Source: Syncephalis fuscata
Lineage: Eukaryota > Zoopagomycota > Zoopagomycetes > Zoopagales > Piptocephalidaceae
Reading direction: 5' to 3'
Assembly: GCA_025786725.1 (NCBI GenBank)
Contig: JAHLTZ010000115.1
Coordinates: forward strand, 1 to 25,991
DNA: 25,991 nt
The notes beneath the pieces were generated by a model. The model saw only the letters and a list, made by a program, of their open reading frames with translations. It was not told the DNA's origin and made no database searches. Each line of letters opens with the position of its first letter. Positions within the stretch are counted from its first letter, which is position 1. The translations under genes were made by a program, and so were the position numbers. Of the stretch, positions 1-9,002 are shown one piece after another.

Positions 1-83
1 GGAATGGCAGTCTTTTCTTTTCTTTATTACTTCGTTAGCTATCACTTTATTCGTATTTCGTATAACTAAGCGACTACATCATA

Positions 84-470
84 ATGGACACTAGTCTACA
101 AAACTTGCTGGATTCCATGTAAGTAGACAATGAAGCGATAGAACTAAACTAATTATAGCTATAGTATGCAAGAAGAAGGAGTCAAAGGCGTGCTAGTAAC
201 GGACGAGCAAGGATTATGTTTGGCCAGTAAGTGTTTAGTACAGTGTCAATTTTATACGAAGACTGCAAGGCTAATCAACATTATATAGCGCGAGGAATAG
301 CCTCAGTTGAAGCGGCAAGTTTTATTGCTGCTATTTCCGACCGTGCCGCAGAATTGTCAAGAGCCACGATAGATACAAATGATAGCTCAAATAATACACA
401 GCCAACAATTCGTATTGAAGCCGGCAATAATACGTATCCTTTTTCACGAATGATTACTATACGATTATGA
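84..470 (+). CDS. LAMTOR5: LAMTOR5/HBXIP-like Ragulator subunit
   Basis: Roadblock/longin-type small protein of the Ragulator (LAMTOR) complex, which anchors Rag GTPases on the vacuole/lysosome for TORC1 signalling. Three exons are inferred from splice signals: 84-118, 165-226 and 289-470, with phases 2 and 1 that join cleanly. The product is about 92 aa, matching the ~91-aa animal protein. Family hallmarks seen are the N-terminal MDTSLQNLLDSM helix, then GVLVTDEQGLCLA (animal GVLCTDSQGLNLG), then a helix with ASVEAASFIAAISDRAAELS and a C-terminal strand with IEAGNN. The GTAAGT donors and TAG acceptors match other genes here. The gene is convergent with CFAP20, with about 150 bp between stops. 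Identification rests on recalled family sequence; LAMTOR5 is short and divergent, so a generic roadblock protein is the alternative. Confidence 0.8.
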
Positions 471-618
471 CAGTATTTATCTTTAATTTACATAGATCCA
501 TATATATCCGCTCACATGGCACCTATACACTAGCTATTTATCGTTAATGGTCTATTAAGTGATATATTCATGATACAGTAATAAATAGTATATATTATTG
601 TTATCATTGTTATTGCTA

Positions 619-1417
619 TTAAGACGCGTTATCTTTTTGATATAATTTAAATTCTGGTGGCAATTGATCCTCAGCCAGTAGCTGGTCTGTAAAATAAATA
701 CGTTTTAGTCGGCAGTTGGCGTGAACACGTATATAATCGCACTGCGTATATGTACTGCCATAAGCACGGCGAACTAGATTAGCTAGATCAATACGCAGTT
801 GATTCCAGTCATCATCTAGCTGTAGTGGCAGTAGACATAGCTCATCTGTTATGTGGTCTTTTTTCTAAATAAAATGATTGTAGCTAGTGTTATTTATAAT
901 AATCAATATATTGATTGTAGATTGTTACCTGGTAGTTGGCCAGTCTAAAACGACGTGTAGTTCCGCGATTATCGCGTAGACCTACTTCCAGACTAAAGTA
1001 TTTGCTCATGCTTCTCATAAGCAAAACAACAAATGGCAGTCGGATGCTTAAGGATTGACCCAATCTAGCGGGACACATTATGTAGACAGCTCGACTATCC
1101 GACGACCATAGCTGTAATACACGTCCATGGATCATGTCATCGTCAGTAAATTGAATCGTAGCATCCAAGTCTTCGCTTGAGCAGTTATTAGTGCCATTAG
1201 CCTCTGTTACCGATGCAGGTAATGGTGAGGGCGATATGGCTTGCCAAATTTCTAAAGGATGTCCTCTATATTTATAATTCAATAGCTAGTCTTGAAGATT
1301 GCAATTACAACTTACCCTTCACTATAGAACAGCGAGAGGAATCCAGACTGTTTAATTTATAAATAACAGAAGTGTCTCTTAAAGCTATCTACTTACCTGA
1401 TAAATGTGAGAGAACAT
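619..1417 (-). CDS. CFAP20: CFAP20/BUG22 family protein
   Basis: Homologue of cilia- and flagella-associated protein 20 (BUG22/C16orf80), which sits at the inner junction of axonemal doublet microtubules and at centrioles. Four exons are inferred on the minus strand: 1397-1417, 1316-1347, 929-1265 and 619-864, giving 211 aa against ~193 in animals. Hallmarks in order are MFSHIYQ-SGFLSLFYSEGG-HPLEIW, then a cystine-containing core (YIMCPARLGQSLSIRLPFVVLLMR, given here in outline), YFSLEVGLRDN, RRFRLANYQ, and the near-invariant C-terminal segment with DDDWNQLRIDLANLVRRAYG, then CRLKRIYFTD and LPPEFKLY. An insertion of about 25 residues after HPLEIWQAI, rich in Ser, Asn and Asp, is specific to this copy. 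It shares a 74-bp divergent promoter with the enolase-phosphatase. Presence of this gene suggests a lineage that keeps, or recently lost, flagella or centrioles, although CFAP20 also persists in some non-flagellated eukaryotes. Confidence 0.92.
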
Positions 1418-1491
1418 GCGAAATATAAAAAGTAGACAAAAACTAAGCTTTGACGAAACTGCTGCTACTTTATTTTCTTTCATTTTTCAAT
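1418..1491. promoter_or_regulatory. Bidirectional promoter, CFAP20 / enolase-phosphatase
   Basis: Only 74 bp separate the two divergent start codons, so both genes must share a promoter or start transcription inside each other's 5' ends. No clear TATA box or other motif is visible. The enolase-phosphatase start was placed at the ATG at 1492; an upstream in-frame TTG at 1450 only adds a hydrophobic run unlike the family. Confidence 0.5.
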
Positions 1492-2481
1492 ATGTCGTCA
1501 CCGGCCCTGACAACGTCTGCATTGGTACCAAAATGTTTATTGGTCGATATTGAAGGTACAACTACTTCAATAAGCTTTGTACACGATAAGTTATTTCCGC
1601 TGGTACGCGCAGAACTAGCCTCATTCCTGGATGCAGCATGGACGCGAGCGGATGTTCAAGATAGTGTAGCACTCATTCGCCAACAGGTAATAGCTATGTA
1701 CGCTATATTATTGGTATACACTGACAGAGTGTCAAGGCAGTAGAAGACCATAGTAATGGCCTTTCTGAATGCCCCGTTATTCCTGAGTCTGGCGAGGCAG
1801 CTGATATCAAGGAGGCAGTCAAAGCCAATGTGTTATGGCAGATGGATAGTGATCGAAAGACCGGTGGATTAAAGCGATTGCAAGGGCAGATATGGCGTAA
1901 TGCTTACGAGTCAGGCACAGTAAAGGGAGAGTAAGTTGACTAGAACATATAGGTAAACCAAATAAATAAATTAATTAAATACGATATAGATTATTCGAAG
2001 ATGTGTTGCCTGCACTGCATCGATGTCAAGCGTTAAACGTGCCTGTCTACGTATATTCGTCTGGTAGTGTCGAAGCTCAGAAACTTTTGTTTACCCATTC
2101 GGAATATGGTAATCTCCAGCCGGTATGTATATTATAAGTTTTGACATTAGCAAGTTCTAAATAGTTTATTTTACAGCTATTTTCGGGTAATTTTGATACG
2201 ACTATTGGCAGTAAGATTGAATCTGCTTCGTATATTGCCATTGCTCAGCAAATTCAACTGCCCACTAAAGATATTCTGTTTTTAAGCGACAATCCTAAAG
2301 GTATAGTGCACAATAATTTAGCTGTTAGCTATCTCACACAGCGTGAATAGAAATAAAAGCGGCCAGTGATACAGGAATGCAAACGGCCATTCTGGATCGT
2401 CCAGGCAATGCGCCATTAGATGAAATGACGCGCAATAGTTATTTGGTTTTAAATTCATTTGAGTCATTATTTGTTGTATGA
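1492..2481 (+). CDS. ENOPH1: Enolase-phosphatase E1 (methionine salvage)
   Basis: HAD-superfamily enzyme (MASA, yeast Utr4) that converts 2,3-diketo-5-methylthiopentyl-1-phosphate to the acireductone in cytosolic methionine salvage. Five exons: 1492-1686, 1728-1930, 1990-2122, 2177-2300 and 2360-2481, with all phases consistent and a TGA stop. The product is about 258 aa, normal for the family. HAD motif I is [11 protein letters not shown] near residue 17, with a nucleophilic Asp and the family-typical EGTT. Motif II is [15 protein letters not shown] conserved Lys lies in IGSKIES, and motif III/IV in ILFLSDNPK with a following [28 protein letters not shown] precedes motif II, as in known members. 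The third intron lies directly after NLQP. An AATAAA signal lies 24 nt past the stop. Confidence 0.95.
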
Positions 2482-3044
2482 TTAAGTATCGTTAATGACG
2501 CACAAATAAATACGTTATAATGTTTATGTAAAAATAACTTTTCTAAATTCATATATTAATTGGTTAAGGATGGAAAAAACACTTTGGCAATACGTAAACG
2601 TGACAGTTAATTTGTCCTTACTGTATTGTATAGTGTCAAACTTTATACCTATTATGATTAGCATTATCGACGATGATATTGCTAATGTTTAAATTCAAAT
2701 CAAATATAGGCATAGATATAGCATATTAACCAAATATAATTAATGAAACCATGTGTTTATTACTGCAAGTTTGCATGGCTGAATAAACACAGCCAGATGC
2801 AGATTTCTTGATAATGTAATGGCATCATTAATTAAGAGTTGAATAGACCGGAGCATTGGTTGGAATTTGATATGTGAATGAACTGGACAGTAACTAGCTG
2901 GTGGTCTTGTTTTTGTCGAATAGATACTTAAAGTGTATTAGATTACCATTTTAGTAACACTGAAAATGCCAATGCATTTAAAGTATGGTTATCCTATTAA
3001 TAAATAATATGCCACATACGATGTGATTAGTTTAGTATATAGTA
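2482..3044. other. AT-rich convergent intergenic region
   Basis: This is the 3' side of both the enolase-phosphatase (+) and the microexon gene (-). No coding signal is visible on either strand. The stretch from about 2990 to 3044 still looks like a monomer of the neighbouring array: on the minus strand, donor GTAAGT at 3058-3062, a TACTAAAC branch-like site and TTAATAG at 2994-2998 are present. That would offer an alternative last intron with an immediate TGA stop. Confidence 0.5.
2505..2510 (+). terminator. Poly(A) signal of enolase-phosphatase
   Basis: AATAAA begins 24 nt after the TGA stop, the usual position for a eukaryotic polyadenylation signal. Seen in sequence; use not shown. Confidence 0.5.
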
Positions 3045-6000
3045 TTATACAGCTATACTTACTGTTTATAAATACAAGTTATCCGATACAAAATGTATGG
3101 TATTCAATTAGTGCATGATCAATGTTATAAAATGCCATTTATCAATTATTGATACAGGCCATTAAACAAAAATATCGCATAGTGTATAATTAATATTAAC
3201 GCTACTTACAAACTATTGGTATAAGTTATTAAACACATACGAAATATAGCATGTAATTAATACATAGTTAATTGCCATACAATGCTGTTTACTGGCTATT
3301 GGTGCAATTTATCAAATAACCGCAGTACATGGCATTTAATTAGTATGCCATTCAATAATTATACAATGTTACTTACGCGCTATTAATGCAGGCCATTAGG
3401 CACACATATTGCACAGCATGTAATTAGTACGTATTCAATAAATATACATTACTACTTACAAGCTATTAATGCAAGTTAACAAACAATCGCGGTATATAAT
3501 ATGTAGTTAGTATATAATTGATTACTATGTGATGCTACATACAAGCTATTAATGCAAGTCATTAAGCATACATATGTATAGCATATAATTAACATAAAAT
3601 TGAATAATATAAATGTTACTTACTATCTATTAATGCAAATCACCAAGCACATACAATGCATACCATGTAATTAGTACATAGTTAATGAATATACAATACC
3701 ACTTACTTGCTATTAGCATAGTTATTAAGTATAAATTACACCATATGTTTAGTATGTAATTGCTTAATAAATAGTACTACTTACTGTCTATTAGTATAAA
3801 CCATTAAACACGTATAGCGCATATAATGTAATAAGTACATAAGCAATGAATATGCAGTATCACTTACCTGCTGTTGGCGTAGCTATTACACACAATTATA
3901 TTATATGTTTAGTATGCAGTTGCTTAATAGACCATACCACTTACGAGCTATCAATGCAAACCATCAAACACATAGTGCATAGTATATGGTTAGTACATAG
4001 CTAATAAATATGCAGTATCACTTACCTGCTATTGGCGTAGCTATTACACACAATTATATTATATGTTTAGTATGCAGTTGCTTAATAGACCATACCACTT
4101 ACGAGCTATCAATGCAAATCATCAAACACATAGTGCATAGTACATGGTTAGTACATAGCTAATAAATATGCAGTATCACTTACCTGCTATTGGCGTAGCT
4201 ATTACACACAATTACATTATATGTTTAGTATGCAGTTGCTTAATAGACCATACCACTTACGAGCTATCAATGCAAATCATCAAACACATAGTGCATAGTA
4301 CATGGTTAGTACATAGCTAATAAATATGCAGTGTCACTTACCTGCTATTGGCGTAGCTATTACACACAATTACATTATATGTTTAGTATGCAGTTGCTTA
4401 ATAGACCATACCACTTACGAGCTATCAATGCAAATCATCAAACACATAGTGCATAGTACATGGTTAGTACATAGCTAATAAATATGCAGTGTCACTTACC
4501 TGCTATTGGCGTAGCTATTACACACAATTACATTATATGTTTAGTATGCAGTTGCTTAATAGACCATACCACTTACGAGCTATCAATGCAAATCATCAAA
4601 CACATAGTGCATAGTACATGGTTAGTACATAGCTAATAAATATGCAGTGCCACTTACCTGCTATTGGCGTAGCTATTACACACAATTACATTATATGTTT
4701 AGTATGCAGTTGCCTAATAGACCATACCACTTACGAGCTATCAATGCAAACCATCAAACACATAGTGCATAGTACATGGTTAGTACATAGCTAATAAATA
4801 TGCAGTGTCACTTACCTGCTATTGGCGTAGCTATTACACACAATTATATTACATGTTTAGTATGCAATTGCTTAATAGGCCATGCCACTTACGAGCTACC
4901 AATGCAAACCATCAAACACATAGTGCATAGTAAATGGTTAGTACATAGCTAACAAATATGCAGTATCACTTACTCCCTATTAGCATAGTTATTAAACAGT
5001 TTATATTACATTAGTATGCAATTGCTTAATAAACCGTGCCACTTACAAACTATTAATGTATTTGTCAAACACATAGTGCACAGTATATAATTAGTACATA
5101 GCTAATAAATATGCAATGTCACCTACTTGATATCGGCGTAGCTATTACACACAATTATATTACATGTTTAGTATGCAATTGCTTAATAGACCATGCCACT
5201 TACGAGCTATCAATGCAAACCATCAAACACATAGTGCATAGTAAATGGTTAGTACATAGTAAATGGTTAGTACATAGCTAACAAATATGCAGTATCACTT
5301 ACTCCCTATTAGCATAGTGATTAAACAGTTTATATTACATTAGTATGCAATTGCTTAATAGACCATGCCACTTACAAACTAGCAATGCAAATCATCAAAC
5401 ACATAGTGCACAGTATATAATTAGTACATAGCTAATAAATATGCAATGTCACCTACTTGATATCGGCGTAGCTATTACACACAATTATATTACATGTTTA
5501 GTATGCAATTGCTTAATAGGCCATGCCACTTACGAGCTATCAATGCAAACCATCAAACACATAGTGCATATTACATGGTTAGTACATAGCTAACAAATAT
5601 GCAGTATCACTTACTCCCTATTAGCATAGTGATTAAACAGTTTATATTACATTAGTATGCAATTGCTTAATAGACCATGCCACTTACAAACTATTAATGT
5701 ATTTTGTCAAACACGTATAGCGCACAGTATATAATTAGTACATAGCTAATAAATATGCAGTGTCACCTACTTGATATCGGCGTAGCTATTACACACAATT
5801 ATATTACATGTTTAGTATGCAGTTGCTTAATAGACCATGCCACTTACGAGCTATCAATGCAAACCATCAAACACATAGTGCATATTACATGGTTAGTACA
5901 TAGCTAACGAATATGCAGTATCGCTTACTCCCTATTAGCATAGTTATTAAACAGTTTATATTACATTAGTATGCAATTGCTTAATAGACCATGCCACTTA

Positions 6001-9000
6001 CAAACTATTAATGTATTTGTCAAACACATAGTGCACAGTATATAATTAGTACATAGCTAATAAATATGCAGTGTCACCTACTTGATATCGGCGTAGCTAT
6101 TACACACAATTATATTACATGTTTAGTATGCAATTGCTTAATAGGCCATGCCACTTACGAGCTACCAATGCAAACCATCAAACACATAGTGCATAGTAAA
6201 TGGTTAGTACATAGCTAACAAATATGCAGTATCACTTACTCCCTATTAGCATAGTGATTAAACAGTTTATATTACATTAGTATGCAATTGCTTAATAGAC
6301 CATGCCACTTACAAACTAGCAATGCAAATCATCAAACACATAGTGCACAGTATATAATTAGTACATAGCTAATAAATATGCAATGTCACCTACTTGATAT
6401 CGGCGTAGCTATTACACACAATTATATTACATGTTTAGTATGCAATTGCTTAATAGGCCATGCCACTTACGAGCTATCAATGCAAACCATCAAACACATA
6501 GTGCATATTACATGGTTAGTACATAGCTAACAAATATGCAGTATCACTTACTCCCTATTAGCATAGTGATTAAACAGTTTATATTACATTAGTATGCAAT
6601 TGCTTAATAGACCATGCCACTTACAAACTATTAATGTATTTTGTCAAACACGTATAGCGCACAGTATATAATTAGTACATAGCTAATAAATATGCAGTGT
6701 CACCTACTTGATATCGGCGTAGCTATTACACACAATTATATTACATGTTTAGTATGCAGTTGCTTAATAGGCCATGCCACTTACGTTCTAGTAATGCAAA
6801 CCATTAAATAAATAGTGCATAGTATATGGTTAGTACATAGCTAACGAATATGCAGTATCACTTACTCCCTATTAGCATAGTGATTAAACAGTTTATATTA
6901 CATGTTTAGTATGCAATTGCTTAATAGACCATGCCACTTACAAACTATTAATGTATTTTGTCAAACACGTATAGCGCACAGTATATAATTAGTACATAGC
7001 TAATAAATATGCAGTGTCACCTACTTGATATCGGCGTAGCTATTACACACAATTATATTACATGTTTAGTATGCAATTGCTTAATAGGCCATGCCACTTA
7101 CGAGCTACCAATGCAAACCATCAAACACATAGTGCATAGTAAATGGTTAGTACATAGCTAACAAATATGCAGTATCACTTACTCCCTATTAGCATAGTGA
7201 TTAAACAGTTTATATTACATTAGTATGCAATTGCTTAATAAACCGTGCCACTTACAAACTATTAATGTATTTGTCAAACACATAGTGCACAGTATATAAT
7301 TAGTACATAGCTAATAAATATGCAATGTCACCTACTTGATATCGGCGTAGCTATTACACACAATTATATTACATGTTTAGTATGCAATTGCTTAATAGGC
7401 CATGCCACTTACGTTCTAGTAATGCAAACCATTAAATAAATAGTGCATAGTATATGGTTAGTACATAGCTAACGAATATGCAGTATCACTTACTCCCTAT
7501 TAGCATAGTGATTAAACAGTTTATATTACATGTTTAGTATGCAATTGCTTAATAGACCATGCCACTTACAAACTATTAATGTATTTGTCAAACACGTATA
7601 GTGCACAGTATATAATTAGTACATAGCTAATAAATATGCAATGTCACCTACTTGATATCGGCGTAGCTATTACACACAATTATATTATATGTTTAGTATG
7701 CAATTGCTTAATAGACCATGCCACTTACGTTCTAGTAATGCAAACCATTAAATAAATAGTGCATAGTATATGGTTAGTACATAGCTAACGAATATGCAGT
7801 ATCACTTACTCCCTATTAGCATAGTGATTAAACAGTTTATATTACATGTTTAGTATGCAATTGCTTAATAGACCATGCCACTTACAAACTATTAATGTAT
7901 TTTGTCAAACACGTATAGCGCACAGTATATAATTAGTGCATAGCTAATAAATATGCAGTGTCACCTACTTGATATCGGCGTAGCTATTACACACAATTAT
8001 ATTACATGTTTAGTATGCAATTGCTTAATAGGCCATGCCACTTACGAGCTATCAATGCAAACCATCAAACACATAGTGCATATTACATGGTTAGTACATA
8101 GCTAACAAATATGCAGTATCACTTACTCCCTATTAGCATAGTGATTAAACAGTTTATATTACATTAGTATGCAATTGCTTAATAGACCGTGCCACTTACA
8201 AACTATTAATGTATTTGTCAAACACGTGTAGTGCATAGTATATAATTAGTACATAGCTAATAAATATGCAGTGTCACCTACTTGATATCGGCGTAGCTAT
8301 TACACACAATTATATTATATGTTTAGTATGCAGTTGCTTAATAGACCATGCCACTTACAAGCTATTAGTACAAATTATTAAACACATATAGTGCATAGCA
8401 TATAATTAGTACATAGTCAATTGGTTTACAATGCTACTTACAAGCTAGTAATATATAGTATCAGATACACGTAGTGTATTATATATGTTTAGTGTATATT
8501 AAATTGACATACAATTTCACTTACGAACTATTAAGTTTAAATTGATAATAAGACAATATTTAGTTTAGATAGCCTATTTTTACTGTGACTTACCTTTTAT
8601 TAATTTAAATGCAATACATTCGTATCATCAGTGGAGTGTTTAGTTATTTTTTACAGTAAACCTACTCTTAGCCAATGGTCCTAATTAAACCATTATTTAT
8701 TAACAAGCAGCAATTAATTAGCATATCGTTAAACATATACAGCCAACACTTACCAACTGTTTAAGCATGTTTATAGCATGTATAGCAGCATTGAATAAGC
8801 GTTAGAACAATGGTCAATAATTACGACTTACCAACTAATACCATTATCAGTTGAATATAATGTTAGTAAGCATAAGATTATTAAATATTTATTGTAGTTA
8901 CAACATACCACGTCGAATTAGAGCCGACCTAGCATCCACCATGAATGTAAAGACTGTAAAAGTCACAATAATGATGCAGACGACGGCAATAGAAAGCTTC

Positions 9001-9002
9001 AT
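3045..9002 (-). CDS. Predicted secreted repeat protein built from ~71 microexons
   Basis: No known family is recognised. Exon 1 (8909-9002) encodes a signal peptide: MKLS, a hydrophobic core (IAVVCIIIVTFTVFTFMV), then DARSALIRR with a dibasic Kex2-like end. It stops at a GTATGT donor in phase 1. Downstream, monomers carry GTAAGT (or GTAGGT, GTATGT), usually TACTAAY, and TAG, followed by a 3- or 15-nt microexon. I count 52 three-base and 19 fifteen-base microexons. In phase 1 none gives a stop. The predicted chain is about 183 aa: VVGPLAKIPSS, STPIS, ten IW[T/K]PTPIS units, IWTPTPIA, then APTPIA repeats, ending DTNTSSPILSIAV. The last exon is probably 3045-3061 (TAA); an alternative acceptor at 2994 gives TGA at once. 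About 9% of the 5,958 bp is coding. Whether all microexons are spliced in is inference; a noncoding satellite is the alternative. Confidence 0.62.
3199..3867 (-). repeat. Degenerate 3' flank of the intron-microexon array
   Basis: Single diverged monomers of about 75-85 bp. Predicted microexons on the minus strand, in transcription order: ACA 3785-3787, CAA 3707-3709, ATA 3624-3626, CTT 3543-3545, CTT 3460-3462, CGC 3377-3379, CCA 3293-3295 and TTT 3210-3212. In the frame set by the signal-peptide exon they read DTNTSSPI. Monomer bodies have drifted strongly, yet most keep GTAAGT (GTATGT at 3537-3542, GTAAAC at 3287-3292), TACTAAY or TATTAAT, and AATAG. That is the pattern expected if the splice signals are under selection. 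The intron between ATA and CTT lacks a TACTAA match. Confidence 0.7.
3868..4892 (-). repeat. 158-bp dimeric intron-microexon array
   Basis: Seven 15-nt A microexons (starts 3868, 4026, 4184, 4342, 4500, 4658, 4816) alternate with six CTC microexons (3945, 4103, 4261, 4419, 4577, 4735). The period is exactly 158 bp in every step. Intron lengths alternate 78 and 62 nt. A reads CTACGCCAATAGCAG (3868 has ACA in place of ATA), so with CTC the pair encodes APTPIA in the phase-1 frame. Copies are nearly identical, implying recent homogenisation. Branch sites are TACTAACC in the 78-nt intron and TACTAAAC in the 62-nt intron. Confidence 0.9.
4893..8296 (-). repeat. ~313-bp tetrameric higher-order intron-microexon array
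   Basis: Eleven copies of a four-monomer unit. In transcription order each has A' (15 nt, CTACGCCGATATCAA), D (TTT), C (GGA) and B (CTC or AAC). A' starts: 8282, 7969, 7652, 7336, 7025, 6708, 6394, 6082, 5771, 5457, 5127. D: 8200, 7886, 7570, 7256, 6942, 6625, 6313, 6002, 5688, 5376, 5047. C: 8127, 7810, 7494, 7183, 6866, 6552, 6240, 5929, 5615, 5303, 4974. B: 8046, 7729, 7413, 7102, 6785, 6471, 6159, 5848, 5534, 5204, 4893. Unit lengths are 311-317 bp, and 330 where an 18-bp duplication sits. Intron lengths cycle about 79, 70, 78 and 62 nt. The encoded unit is IWTPTPIS, or IWKPTPIS where B is AAC (7729, 7413, 6785). D resembles B and C resembles A, so the tetramer probably arose from two dimers. 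Confidence 0.9.
8354..8908 (-). repeat. Degenerate 5' flank of the intron-microexon array
   Basis: Diverged units next to the signal-peptide exon. Microexons in transcription order: TTG 8832-8834, TTG 8754-8756, a 15-nt exon 8666-8680 (GACCATTGGCTAAGA), TTC 8525-8527, CTT 8442-8444 and CTT 8359-8361. In phase 1 they give VVGPLAKIPS. Branch-like sites TTACTAACA, TTCTAACG, AACTAAAC and TACTAAT precede the acceptors. The 15-nt exon is followed by GTAGGT, the same donor seen after every A' exon. The order of signals is kept although the sequence between them no longer resembles the core array. Confidence 0.65.
8589..8595 (-). other. Zero-nucleotide exon / recursive-type splice site
   Basis: On the minus strand AG (8594-8595) is followed directly by GTAAGT, with no exon base between. 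The acceptor side has ACTAAAC about 50 nt upstream and a run ending AATAAAAG. This juxtaposed acceptor-donor is the form of a recursive splice site and would remove the ~150-nt region between exons 8666-8680 and 8525-8527 in two steps without changing frame. It may equally be a unit whose microexon was lost. Confidence 0.45.

Noticed and set aside
3199-8900. CRISPR array (regular short repeats)
   Set aside because: Genes are eukaryotic, the whole monomer repeats with no unique spacers between constant repeats, and units drift gradually toward the edges.
3199-8900. Simple noncoding centromeric or subtelomeric satellite
   Set aside because: Not fully excluded, but chance does not explain ordered donor, branch and acceptor signals in nearly every monomer, kept in the most diverged ones, with all gaps multiples of 3 and one open phase matching the signal-peptide exon. 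Its flanks are ordinary genes.
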